Shown here in pieces: positions 1 through 9,043 of a stretch of 64,000 nt of DNA. How positions within the stretch are numbered: position 1 is the stretch's first letter; each line of letters begins with the position of its first letter. The notes under the pieces were generated by a model. That model saw only the letters and a list, made by a program, of their open reading frames with translations. It was not told where the DNA came from and did no database searches. Source of the DNA: Limnochordales bacterium (GTDB lineage Bacteria > Bacillota > Limnochordia > Limnochordales > DUMU01). The stretch lies in the NCBI GenBank assembly GCA_014896315.1, contig JADBKP010000007.1:112961-176960 (forward strand), given 5' to 3'. A program made the translations under genes and the position numbers.

Positions 1-2336
1 GCACGCAGGAGCACCAGAATCCGCCGGGATGGCAGCCAGAGAGCAAAGCCCCCCTCGGCCGGCAGCAGCTCTGCGGGGCAAGAGCGGGCGCTTGCAGCTG
101 CACCGGCATTGCCCTGGCAGGGACGGCAGACCTGCAACACGGTGAGGAAATGCTCGCGGGGCCGGGGAGTCATAGTCGTCACCCGGAGGTGCCACTGGTT
201 CGGCTTGTTGTCCGGTTCATCCAGGACCACCGAGTCGAGCGGAACAGGAAACTGGTCGGTCAGCTCGAACTTCAGCCCGGCGAAGTCCCGATCCTGTGCG
301 GGAAGCAGGAAGTAGACGTTCAAAACCGCCTTTTCGGCCGGAACGGTGACGATACGTCTCTCCTCATCCACGTACATCCGCACGTAGCTGTGCAGCAGCC
401 AGGTGAAGGTTGCGCCGCCGGGAGCGACCGACAGTTCATCATAGATCACAAAGATATCCGGTCGCAGGAAGAGCACGTGCCGCCAGAACCGGGTCAGGGT
501 AGCCGGCGGACCACCGGCAGGGTCGGCGATCTGTCCGTAAGCTTGGGTCGCATCGCCGCGGATATAGTCCCAGCGCGGACCGTGGTAGAAAGCGGCGATC
601 TTTCCTTTGGCCGCGAGAGACTGGGCGATCTGCCCCTGGCCATTGACCAGGATGCTGTTGTGGGCCTGGGTCTGCTTTGTATACTGCATGTGATGCGGGC
701 TGCCGTACCAGGGGCGATACCCCGAGGAAGTAGCAAGCGGAGAGCCGTACGCTTCCAGGGTAAACGCGTTCTGGTCGGCGAAGGAATGGCTGAAAGAGCC
801 GTACGGGCTGCTCTTCAGCATAAAGTGAACGTTGTTATCCGGGTTCGCTAGGTCGGTGTGCAGGATCGCCCAACCAATGTCGGGGAAGCACCGAGCAGGA
901 GGAAGCTGCGAAGGAGAGGCGGGCGGAACGCTCTCGCCGGCCCGGATGTAGCCCATCACCCCCCGCTGCCGGGAGTTGGGGACGTGCTGGGCAAACCAGT
1001 CCGCATACCATTGGAAGTAACCGTTGCGATAGATGCGGGCCAGATGAGCCATGACATGGGCATCCTGCACCTTGGGCGGCATTTCGGCAAAATCACCAAA
1101 AGGCCCCATCTTGGAGTAGGGCGGCTGGTTGTACAGCTTGAAGTATCCGGTATTACGGAAGAAGGGTTTGCGGTAGAGGTCAAGTCCGGTGGCGATGCTG
1201 AGCACATCAACAAACCAGAGGGCCCAGTCCATATACGCCCGCCAGTACGAGTTGCCCTCGGCCCAACCGCCGGGCTCACCCCCCCAGGCCGGGTAGACGG
1301 CAAAGAAGATGCGCAACAGATAGTCAAACCAGCGAACGGCGGTTCTGGATGGGGCAGGCTCTGCTTCGGATTCAGGCTCCCAGAGCAACGCAATCGCCGC
1401 CTCACCCAAAAAGCCCAGCGAACGCCCCTGGTGGCTGTCCCAGGGACGGATGTGATACTCATGCCGGCGCAGGAGCTGGTAATGATCCTCACCCCGGACC
1501 AGCAGGCACTGGCGCAAGAGCCGGCGTTCTTCCGGGGTAAAGAGGTCGTAGCACCAGGTGAAGGTCCGGCTCAACTTGACGAGGATCGGCATGGAGCATT
1601 CGTCCATAACTTCGGCACTGGTGGCGGCTTCAGGACCGGTCGCAGGCCAGCTGGCGATCGTAAGAGCCCAGCGGCGGGCCGCCTCACCGATTTCGCGATT
1701 TTCCGAGATCAAATAGGCGAAGGCCAGCTTCTCCAGCTTGTCTGTCAGGTTGTAGCCCTGGATGTAGGCCTCCCGCCAGATCTTCACGTCCCAGACCCCG
1801 CCGGGCCGGCAGTGGGGTGGCTCGGCCGGCAGCGGCTCCTCCCGGGCCAGACGGAGGGCTTCGTCGTATAACTCCGCCCAGATGGAAGCAGCTAAAGGGC
1901 TGGTTCGCTTGGCGCGCAGTTGCGCCAGGCTGTGGGGATGGTCAGGGGGAACGTCAGGCCGTACGAAAAGGCGAGGGTGCTGGCGCGGGACTCGATTGAT
2001 CACCTCGGCCAGGGGTGGAAGCGCGAAACTCACCGCGTCGGGGGCGATGCGAAAGGTCCAGACGGGGACGTTTCCTATTACCCTTCCGGTCCGGTCGAGT
2101 CCCTCCACCGACCACTCCCACGTCTGTGCGGGGTCAAGCTCGATGGGCGGGGTGAAAATGGGGAGATCAGTGGTGAAAGTGTAGCTGTTACCGGCCAGGT
2201 GAGTGGCCCGCAGAGTCAGCCTGTAGGACACCGCTTCGCGAATTGGTTCCCAGACAAAAGAAGGTGGGTTGGTCATTACCACCGTTCCCGCCGCCGGTGA
2301 ACGGGGCAGGGTCGGCATGGCAGGTACATCACTCAT
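1..2336 (-). CDS. Heparinase II/III-fold polysaccharide lyase (DUF4962 type), C-terminus cut by window edge
   Basis: About 778 codons are visible and the frame stays open to the left edge, so the C-terminus is missing. The N-terminal ~120 residues look like a fibronectin-type domain (FVWEPIREAVSYRLTL). Then comes HPRLFVRPD, the usual opening of DUF4962/heparinase N-domains, followed by an alpha/alpha-toroid with SHQGRSLGFLGEAAI near residue 301 and EGNSYWRAYMDW near 362. A heparinase II/III beta-domain follows, with QAHNSILVNGQGQ near 557. Such enzymes cleave uronic-acid polysaccharides by beta-elimination; the substrate here is unknown. No signal peptide is obvious from the chosen ATG (2334-2336), which has AGGAG about 12 bases upstream; an upstream TTG start is possible. 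It is the last visible gene of a minus-strand cluster with a sugar-binding protein and a second heparinase-like enzyme. Fold assignment is firm, substrate is not. Confidence 0.8.
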   Translation of the reverse strand, partial: MSDVPAMPTLPRSPAAGTVVMTNPPSFVWEPIREAVSYRLTLRATHLAGNSYTFTTDLPIFTPPIELDPAQTWEWSVEGLDRTGRVIGNVPVWTFRIAPDAVSFALPPLAEVINRVPRQHPRLFVRPDVPPDHPHSLAQLRAKRTSPLAASIWAELYDEALRLAREEPLPAEPPHCRPGGVWDVKIWREAYIQGYNLTDKLEKLAFAYLISENREIGEAARRWALTIASWPATGPEAATSAEVMDECSMPILVKLSRTFTWCYDLFTPEERRLLRQCLLVRGEDHYQLLRRHEYHIRPWDSHQGRSLGFLGEAAIALLWEPESEAEPAPSRTAVRWFDYLLRIFFAVYPAWGGEPGGWAEGNSYWRAYMDWALWFVDVLSIATGLDLYRKPFFRNTGYFKLYNQPPYSKMGPFGDFAEMPPKVQDAHVMAHLARIYRNGYFQWYADWFAQHVPNSRQRGVMGYIRAGESVPPASPSQLPPARCFPDIGWAILHTDLANPDNNVHFMLKSSPYGSFSHSFADQNAFTLEAYGSPLATSSGYRPWYGSPHHMQYTKQTQAHNSILVNGQGQIAQSLAAKGKIAAFYHGPRWDYIRGDATQAYGQIADPAGGPPATLTRFWRHVLFLRPDIFVIYDELSVAPGGATFTWLLHSYVRMYVDEERRIVTVPAEKAVLNVYFLLPAQDRDFAGLKFELTDQFPVPLDSVVLDEPDNKPNQWHLRVTTMTPRPREHFLTVLQVCRPCQGNAGAAASARSCPAELLPAEGGFALWLPSRRILVLLR

Positions 2337-2447
2337 CGGCCAAGACAGCTCCTCGCTATGCCTCGGGAATTTCCCTTTCAATTCGCCGGCGGCGGACAAT
2401 CCCCTGCAGCAATGGTAGAGCTAGACTGGGCTGAGCTGGTAAGCAAA

Positions 2448-2512
2448 ACTCCGGGGAAAGGACCAAACCAAACCACACCAAACCATACCAAACCAGGTCC
2501 TTTCCCCGGAGT
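2448..2512 (-). terminator. Rho-independent-type hairpin with G-rich loop
   Basis: A perfect 17-bp inverted repeat (2448-2464 with 2496-2512, arm ACTCCGGGGAAAGGACC) encloses a 31-base loop. On the minus strand the stem is followed by TTTTGCTT, as in an intrinsic terminator after the sugar-binding protein gene that ends at 2538. The loop on that strand is a run of GG pairs separated by TTT, TAT or TGT, able in principle to form a two-tetrad G-quadruplex. It may terminate partially, so the binding protein is made in excess of the downstream lyase. Confidence 0.75.
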
Positions 2513-2537
2513 GCTGCAAACCTGTACGTCCGCACTC

Positions 2538-3821
2538 CTACTTCCGGCGGGGCTCCTTGTCGAGCAACTTCTGAATCTCGTCGGCCATTTGGGTTGCCAC
2601 CTGATCCGGAGTCATTTCCGCCCTCCACAGTGCGCGCTCATACTTTCCAATAATCGTGGTGAGTTCACTTTGCTGGACTATACTGGGATAGAGGCGACCG
2701 TATGCGGCGGTCTGGAAGCGGGCGAGCAACTGCAGCCGGAAAGGATCGTTCGGCGGTATGGACGCCTGTACCGTCGACTTCAGCACTGGCGTCGTAAGAC
2801 GGCTCAGGCGGGCATTGATCTCCTGGCCGGGAGGGCCTGAATACCATTTGACAAACTCCCAGGCTTCCTGCGGGTGTTTCGTGCCGGCGAAAACCACACC
2901 GCCATCGAACAATACCCGTGTTGCCTCCCGGACCTTCTTGGGCCAGACGCCCACCCCCCAATCAAACTTGAGCTGGCCCTCCATGAACGAGGGGAACTTC
3001 CATCCACCATCACCGTACATGGCGATCTGGCCCCGGGCGAACATCTCCAGGGCGGAGACCGTCAAGGCGTTAGGAGGCGGCTGCACCCGGAAACGGTGCA
3101 TCAGATCCTGTGCAAACTTCAACCCCTCAATCGCAGCACTCTGGTTTATCAATGCCCGGGTGCGGTCGCTGCTGATCACCTCACCACCAGCCTGCCACAC
3201 CCAGTGCATCCACTCACCCCGGTCGGCGTATCCATAGCGATCCGGCCCGGTCAGGCGCATGGCCACCTGGATAAACTGCTCCCAGGTCCAGGACGAATCC
3301 GGCCGCTTGATCCCGGCTTGATCGAACATGTCCGCGTTGTAGTAGAGCAGTATGGCGTTGAAGGCGTTGGGAAGGCCGTATATCCCCCCTTCATACTCGA
3401 ACCCTTGCAGCAGGATGGGGATATAGTCGTTCTTCCACGACTGGAACTGTTTATCTTTGTCCATGTACGGCTTGAGATCGAGCAGCACACCCCTGTTGAC
3501 CCACATGGGGATGTCCGTATACGAAGACCAGAAAACATCGGGTGCTTCCCCCGCCGCTATCATGGCCAGAAGCTTGGAGGCATAACCAGATGGAACATTC
3601 GTCCAATCAATCTTGATGTTGGGATGGCTTGCTTCGAACGCTTTGATCTGAGCTTCAGTAATCGGAAGATTTCTGGTATCCGACCAGGTGAGGAACTTCA
3701 AGGTTACCGTCGCAGCTGCCGCCGCAGGGTCCACAGCCGGCCCGCCGCCAAAGCTGACCAAGGTTGCGACGGCAGCAACTGTGGCACAGAGGACCAGTTT
3801 GGACCTGGTAAGCTCTCTCAC
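2538..3821 (-). CDS. Extracellular sugar-binding protein of an ABC importer (family 1)
   Basis: This is a 427-residue solute-binding protein with a signal peptide (RSKLVLCATVAAVATLVSF, then an Ala-rich cleavage zone). The mature part starts TVTLKFLTWSD and has the family-1 (MalE/UgpB-like) layout: EAPDVFWSSYTDIP, IYGLPNAFNAILLYYNADMFDQAG and GGVVFAGTKHPQEAWEFVKW. It should bind an oligosaccharide outside the membrane and deliver it to an ABC permease. The GTG at 3821 is preferred because AAGGAAGGGG lies eight bases upstream; a GTG at 3845 is also open. It sits between two heparinase-fold lyase genes on the same strand, so its ligand is probably their product. No permease or cognate ATPase for it is seen in the window. 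Confidence 0.85.
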   Translation of the reverse strand: MRELTRSKLVLCATVAAVATLVSFGGGPAVDPAAAAATVTLKFLTWSDTRNLPITEAQIKAFEASHPNIKIDWTNVPSGYASKLLAMIAAGEAPDVFWSSYTDIPMWVNRGVLLDLKPYMDKDKQFQSWKNDYIPILLQGFEYEGGIYGLPNAFNAILLYYNADMFDQAGIKRPDSSWTWEQFIQVAMRLTGPDRYGYADRGEWMHWVWQAGGEVISSDRTRALINQSAAIEGLKFAQDLMHRFRVQPPPNALTVSALEMFARGQIAMYGDGGWKFPSFMEGQLKFDWGVGVWPKKVREATRVLFDGGVVFAGTKHPQEAWEFVKWYSGPPGQEINARLSRLTTPVLKSTVQASIPPNDPFRLQLLARFQTAAYGRLYPSIVQQSELTTIIGKYERALWRAEMTPDQVATQMADEIQKLLDKEPRRK

Positions 3822-3908
3822 AACCGATTCCCCTTCCTTCTTCACAAATGTGGGCGGACCACTCTCTTACGACTCCCTGCTCAGATCAGATCTTTAAACG
3901 TTTGGTCT

Positions 3909-6900
3909 TCACCTGCTCCGCAGAAGCAGCCTGCCACCCTCTTGCTGAACTGTTGCCCAATCCACCTCCCAGCTCTTTGTCGTCTCATCTCTCTTCACAG
4001 GCACCCAGACCTGGGCTTGCGAGTCCCAGCGCTCCCACTTACAAGGCTTCCCCCGGCCATCATCTGCCCCCGGCAGCTCTCCCGCCCAGGCAAGGCCGGC
4101 CGTACTCCGTACCCTCCAGTACTGCCATGACCCCTCGCCCTTCTCTGCCTCCGGCCCTGGTGTCTGACCGAAGGCCAGGCACTGGTCGATGACAAACGTA
4201 TCTCCGGCCTGCACCTCGTATATGGCGATCCGATCGCCGGCGTTGAAACCGCTAGCAGAGGCAAGCCGCACCGCTTTCAGATCGTTTACCGTGACCATAA
4301 CGGTCTCGGCGCCAGAAGTTAGGCTCCGGACCAGCCTACCGTCGTAGGCCCGGGTACCCGTCCCGTACTCGGCCGCGAAGGGTAATGGTGTTCGCAGCGT
4401 GACCAGGCGACCGCCGAAAGCTATCCGGTCTATCTGGCCGCGGGCAAGCTCCAGAGTACTATCGCCCAGTTCAATCACGGAACGTCCCTGCTCGTCCCGG
4501 CTGACCCCCACAATCGTGAAAGCCGAGTCGCGGGTGTACTCGGGGTTGCTGACGACGACCAGGAGCCCGGAAAGCACCGACCCGAGCGGCAGCTTTGCAT
4601 CGGTCACCAGGCGGTTGTTTACATAGTCGACCTCCACGATCTTCCCTCGCCAGCGGGCTGCCGGTCCGGTCAGCCGCAGCTCCCAGTTGCCGAAAGCGAG
4701 CTTGCTTCCGGCGATCAACTCGGCCCAGACCAGCGACCCGTCGACTTCGCGCAGCAGTGTCCAGCGCCCGTCGGTAACAAGCGTTTGGGGCAGATCGGGA
4801 GAAGCTGCCACCACCTGGCCACCTCCCTCACGCTGCGCCACAACCCAATCCCGACCCCTGCCACCGGCCATCGCCGGATTAAGTTGAAGGAGTATCCCAA
4901 TGCTCCCCTCGCCGCCGGTCAACGACAGGAGCTGTGACGAGAGGACCACCGGCTTGCCTTCCTGATATGCCTGGATAATGGCAAGGTAACGAGTCTCGGC
5001 CGGGGCATCTCCCCGCGCCGGACTTCCCGCCCCGGAAGGATTCCCGCTTTCTCCGGCGGACGACGCCTTGCTTCTGGCAATGAAAAAGCCGAGGCGGCGC
5101 GTACCGGTAAGATCGGGACCTGTGCCTTGGTAAATTGCGAGCGGCCGGGAACCGTAGAGCTGCAGGTCCACGCGGGTTTGATACGCATCGTCCAACTCCC
5201 ACCGCGCCACAACTGGATGACCCGGGGCAATCTGGGCCGGCACCACTTCGCTTTGCCCCGTTTCCGCCTCGCCCTGGATCACAGCCTTAAGATCGTAAAT
5301 GAAGCCGTATCCGTTTTTGGGCGGTGCGGTCCAGTTACGGGGTTGCACCCCTTCCGACGCGATTCCCAGGTCCGTTATTCTTTCACCGGTGGCTATCCTT
5401 TCACCAAAGCTGCGCCCGGGGGCGTCCCAGCTCGCCTCTGGCTGCGAAAGTCCCGCAAGCGTCCAGACTCCCGGCAAGGCCGCCACCTTCAACCTCTCTC
5501 CAGTGCCATCCAGCAGCGAAAGCTGCGACGCCCTCGTGTGGAAAATGTAGTCATACGTAGAGCCGCCTTGCAGACGGAAAAGATCGACCCAGTACGCACC
5601 TACCGGCGTGAACGGTTCGTCCGCTGCCCTGGCCGAACGTACGTCTACCTGTAGCACCGCCCGCCGGTACTCCTGTACCCCATCGACAGGCTGGAAGTTG
5701 GCAGCAGCATCCATCTCCACCAGCGAAGCCGGTGCATACGGGGTTAGCGAGGCGAAGGTGATCACCCTGGAGCCGGGACCGATCTGGAACATGTTGTTAT
5801 TGCGGTTCCGATCTTCGTTAACAACCACCAGATTGTGAGCCGCCTTGCGTACACCCCAGCCGAGGTGTACCGCCGAACCAAACGTCCCGTACCCGATATC
5901 AGCAGTAAGCTCCATGCCAAAAGCGTAGAGGTTCAACCCCAGTACATCATCATGGGCGTGGGGCAGAGACGTACCGCCGCGGACCACCGCCGCCTCCTGG
6001 TTTAGCGGCGTACCTCCCCGCAGAATCGCCAGCTGCGTGCCGCCAAAGAAAGCCGAGGAACCCTTTTCCATCTCGCCGCTCGCTGCAACCTCAGCTGCTG
6101 CCTTCAACACCGCCTCCACCAGTTGCGTATCCAGCTCTACACCGTGAAAGAGAGTCCAAAGATCCCGCCGCGACCGCCTGAGCAACTCGTTTAGACGCTC
6201 AACGGTCTCCTGGGTCACCGGTTTGCCGATATCATCCCGATAGTTCCACCCCGCGGCAGAAAGCAGCATGGCAGCAAAGCGCCCTCGCTCCTCTTCCGTA
6301 GGAGCATAGGCCAGGAACTTCTCGGCCGCCAGCCTCTCGTCAGTAGGAAGGCCGGGGCTGACGTATACCTGCCCCCAATCGGGCGCAGCGTTGCCGAAGG
6401 CCGGCAGGTGTCCTGCCGCATCCACTCGCTGCCGCCAACCCACCGCAAGCCTTTGTAGTTTGGGGTGGGCAAAGAAGTTGCCGTTATATGGGAATTGCGC
6501 CCGGTCTGGATATGCCGACGGATCGGTAACCCGGAAATGAGGCGGGTAGACCGGGCCGCGGGCGGCCGTATCCCCTGCCGGCAGATCCGCCCGATAACGT
6601 GCCGGGTCGTAGTGATACGCCACCTCAGCCATATCGAGGAAGACGCCTTTGGTGAAGTGGGTGTAACTCAGGGAGGTCTCGTAGTACATGCCGTCACGGT
6701 CAATCGTGTTGTCGAGGAAGACACCGACCGCTTCCATGCCCCACCTGATATAGTCCGGCTGACCCAGAACAATGCCTACACCCAGCAACGCTCGTACCGC
6801 ATCGGCTTCATGGTTGTGCAGCGAAGTGAGATTGCCGTTCCGCAGGTCAAACTCGGTAAAGAGGTAATCCTCGAGCAGGTTATGCTCTATATTTTCCCGG

Positions 6901-7805
6901 ACGGTAAAGTCGCCGGCCTTTTGCCTGCCGTAGTTGTCGGGGTTGGTGCGAGATACCTGGTGCATCCAAGGGGTGTTGTAGAGAAGGTCATAATCCCGCA
7001 GCAAGTGCATCTTGGAACGGTGCACGATGCTGGTCAGCCAGTGCAGCCGCCCCTCATCACTGGTCTCACTGCGTTGAAAGTCACGGGGACCGATAGTGGT
7101 GGCCGACAGGGTGGCCAGCGCATCCAGAATCAAGATCGCCTTGCGGGCATACTCGGGATTGCCGGTCAGGACATAAGCGTGAGTCAGATCGTGCACTGCC
7201 CCCCGGTCATTTCCCCAGCCGGCCAGCTCATTGGTGACGTGAGCGTTCCAGACGCCCCGCAGGTAGTAACGGACGCCGTTGATCAGCACTCCCCTGCCGT
7301 CATCATAGTAGGGCGAGTTGGGATCGTCGAAACTGATGAGATGACCGCTGGGGCAGTATAGCACTCCGGGGGCATCCAGCGATGCCACCCCACCACCCCC
7401 AAACGAAGGCCAGGGCGTACCGTCAACCGGACAGCCGGAGATCCCGTAGGCAAAGATCGATCCCCGGGGAGGGATGAGACTCAGCAACCACTCATCAGAC
7501 CGCCGGACCCACTGATCGGCCCGGGCGATCACCTCTTTTGCCAGCTCCCTGGCCCACGGATCGCTGGCTATCCTTGCCCGAGCCCGGGCAATCTCCTCCG
7601 CCGTGATGTAGAGACCTACCTTCGGAATGACTGTCGCCACATGGGAAGCCCCTTCGAGCTTTGCCCCTGCCTGCACTACCTCTCCGACCTCCTGCACGGC
7701 GGAGGCCGTCGAACCCGGCACCGGCAAGATCCAGGACAGCCAGCATGGCAGCGTCGCCAGACAGAGCAGTGTCATGAGGAACCTGCGCCGCCTCTCCCCC
7801 ACCAC
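3909..7805 (-). CDS. Large secreted heparinase II/III-like / alginate-lyase-fold protein, 1298 aa
   Basis: A signal peptide (MTLLCLATLPCWLSWILPV, from residue 11) leads into an alpha/alpha-toroid of the alginate-lyase/heparinase type, residues about 60-560. It contains LTSLHNHEADAVRALLGVG (near 327-345) and the tyrosine-rich YYETSLSYTHFTKG (near 374). A heparinase II/III beta-sandwich follows with SLPHAHDDVLGLNLYAFG (613-630) and RKAAHNLVVVNEDRN (653-667), the usual HxHDD and AHNxxxVN landmarks. About 500 further C-terminal residues look beta-rich and are not recognised. The His, Tyr and Asn residues expected for beta-elimination are present. The start is GTG at 7805 with GGGAGG upstream; the gene runs 63 bases short of the annotated binding-protein end and is probably co-transcribed with it. 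Substrate (acidic polysaccharide) is inferred. Confidence 0.8.
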   Translation of the reverse strand: MVGERRRRFLMTLLCLATLPCWLSWILPVPGSTASAVQEVGEVVQAGAKLEGASHVATVIPKVGLYITAEEIARARARIASDPWARELAKEVIARADQWVRRSDEWLLSLIPPRGSIFAYGISGCPVDGTPWPSFGGGGVASLDAPGVLYCPSGHLISFDDPNSPYYDDGRGVLINGVRYYLRGVWNAHVTNELAGWGNDRGAVHDLTHAYVLTGNPEYARKAILILDALATLSATTIGPRDFQRSETSDEGRLHWLTSIVHRSKMHLLRDYDLLYNTPWMHQVSRTNPDNYGRQKAGDFTVRENIEHNLLEDYLFTEFDLRNGNLTSLHNHEADAVRALLGVGIVLGQPDYIRWGMEAVGVFLDNTIDRDGMYYETSLSYTHFTKGVFLDMAEVAYHYDPARYRADLPAGDTAARGPVYPPHFRVTDPSAYPDRAQFPYNGNFFAHPKLQRLAVGWRQRVDAAGHLPAFGNAAPDWGQVYVSPGLPTDERLAAEKFLAYAPTEEERGRFAAMLLSAAGWNYRDDIGKPVTQETVERLNELLRRSRRDLWTLFHGVELDTQLVEAVLKAAAEVAASGEMEKGSSAFFGGTQLAILRGGTPLNQEAAVVRGGTSLPHAHDDVLGLNLYAFGMELTADIGYGTFGSAVHLGWGVRKAAHNLVVVNEDRNRNNNMFQIGPGSRVITFASLTPYAPASLVEMDAAANFQPVDGVQEYRRAVLQVDVRSARAADEPFTPVGAYWVDLFRLQGGSTYDYIFHTRASQLSLLDGTGERLKVAALPGVWTLAGLSQPEASWDAPGRSFGERIATGERITDLGIASEGVQPRNWTAPPKNGYGFIYDLKAVIQGEAETGQSEVVPAQIAPGHPVVARWELDDAYQTRVDLQLYGSRPLAIYQGTGPDLTGTRRLGFFIARSKASSAGESGNPSGAGSPARGDAPAETRYLAIIQAYQEGKPVVLSSQLLSLTGGEGSIGILLQLNPAMAGGRGRDWVVAQREGGGQVVAASPDLPQTLVTDGRWTLLREVDGSLVWAELIAGSKLAFGNWELRLTGPAARWRGKIVEVDYVNNRLVTDAKLPLGSVLSGLLVVVSNPEYTRDSAFTIVGVSRDEQGRSVIELGDSTLELARGQIDRIAFGGRLVTLRTPLPFAAEYGTGTRAYDGRLVRSLTSGAETVMVTVNDLKAVRLASASGFNAGDRIAIYEVQAGDTFVIDQCLAFGQTPGPEAEKGEGSWQYWRVRSTAGLAWAGELPGADDGRGKPCKWERWDSQAQVWVPVKRDETTKSWEVDWATVQQEGGRLLLRSR

Positions 7806-7906
7806 CTCGACCTCCCGCCGACCCGGTTTCCGGAAGCGTACTAGTAATTCGTTGAACCTGCCTGTATTCCTTCCCCGGGTCAGAAGATTTTCCGCTTTTG
7901 AACTTC

Positions 7907-8980
7907 TTAGCGGTCCGCAAGGGGAATCGGTATGGCGCGGCTGGCAGACGCACCAAGCCGGACACGCTGGCCGGGAGCGATGCGGCAGGATGTGGGCGCA
8001 ACTACCCTCAACACCGAGTCACGCCATCGGAGGTGTAACCTGCGGTGCGTGGCCAGGTACTCGCTGCTCTGAAGGGTGGCGAGCAGTTCACCCCGGACCA
8101 GCTGGGAGAGGGGGGGCAACGCCGGCTCCTCCGGGAAAACGGCGGTACAGACCGACACTTCGGCGGTGGGGTCTGGGGGAAGTATTTCTAATACTTCTAA
8201 TACTTCGATATGCTCGGGTCGGACCAGCAGCAGTTCGCCTGGCCTGTCGCCGGCAAAAAAGTTGGCATCCCCCACAAACTCGGCGACAAATCGGGACGCG
8301 GGCCGCTCGTATATCTCCTCCGGCGTCCCTATCTGTTCGATGCGACCTGCCCGCATCACGGCGATCCGGTCCGAGATGGAGAGGGCCTCGGCCTGGTCAT
8401 GGGTTACGTAGATCATGGTGATGCCAAGTCGCTGCTGCAGCCGACGAATCTGAAGGCGCAGGTGCTCGCGCAGACGCGCGTCCAGCGCCGAAAGGGGTTC
8501 GTCAAGAAGCAGGACGTGCGGGCGGGGGGCAAGAGCGCGGGCAATCGCCACCCGCTGCTGCTGGCCGGCGGAGAGCTGGGCGGGCATCCTTTCTGCCAGG
8601 CCGCCCAGATCAAGCAGCTCAAGCAGCTCGTCCACCCGCTTACGTATCTCGTGCCGGCTGGCCCGAGGTCGTCGCGCCTGTTTCAGGCCGTAGGCAATGT
8701 TTTCGGCCACACTCATGTGCGGAAAGAGAGCATAATTCTGGAAAACAAGGCCCACGCCCCGGGTCTCGGGCGGCCAGGCAGTCACATCTTCGCCATCAAA
8801 GAGAACGCGGCCCGCCGAAGGTTTCTCCAGTCCGGCGATAATCCGCAAGAGCGTCGTCTTGCCGCAGCCGGAGGGGCCAAGCAGCGTCAGCAGTTCACCG
8901 GAGCGTGCCACAAGTGACACTCCGTGAACCGCCGGGATATCCCCGTAGAGCTTCGCAATATTGTCGAGCACGATTTGCAT
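7907..8980 (-). CDS. thiQ: Thiamine ABC importer ATPase (ThiQ/PotA-type)
   Basis: This 357-residue nucleotide-binding subunit has Walker A (GPSGCGKTT, about 33-41), Q-loop ([10 protein letters not shown]), ABC signature ([15 protein letters not shown]), Walker B ([13 protein letters not shown]) and H-loop (YVTHDQAEA). A C-terminal TOBE-like domain follows ([12 protein letters not shown] onward), so it is longer than classical enteric ThiQ and resembles PotA/FbpC proteins. It energises import through the adjacent permease. It is third in the thiB-thiP-thiQ operon on the minus strand, downstream of a TPP riboswitch, which supports thiamine or thiamine phosphate as substrate. Without that context an iron or polyamine assignment would be equally possible. 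Confidence 0.85.
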   Translation of the reverse strand: MQIVLDNIAKLYGDIPAVHGVSLVARSGELLTLLGPSGCGKTTLLRIIAGLEKPSAGRVLFDGEDVTAWPPETRGVGLVFQNYALFPHMSVAENIAYGLKQARRPRASRHEIRKRVDELLELLDLGGLAERMPAQLSAGQQQRVAIARALAPRPHVLLLDEPLSALDARLREHLRLQIRRLQQRLGITMIYVTHDQAEALSISDRIAVMRAGRIEQIGTPEEIYERPASRFVAEFVGDANFFAGDRPGELLLVRPEHIEVLEVLEILPPDPTAEVSVCTAVFPEEPALPPLSQLVRGELLATLQSSEYLATHRRLHLRWRDSVLRVVAPTSCRIAPGQRVRLGASASRAIPIPLADR

Positions 8981-9043
8981 AGTGCTCTCTCCGTCCTTCT
9001 ATTCATTGCAAGGTGTATCAGAAGAGCATCGGACCTGCTGCCC

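Noticed and set aside
150..1871. Long plus-strand open frames across the left end
   Set aside because: They are antisense to the DUF4962 lyase, whose minus-strand frame shows clear family motifs; high GC keeps antisense frames open.
2874..4130. 418-codon plus-strand frame
   Set aside because: It is antisense to the sugar-binding protein and the lyase end and has no recognisable domain.
8185..8207. Short tandem repeat TTCTAATAC in the thiQ gene
   Set aside because: It only encodes a repeated Val-Leu-Glu in the TOBE region and is a minor local slippage repeat.
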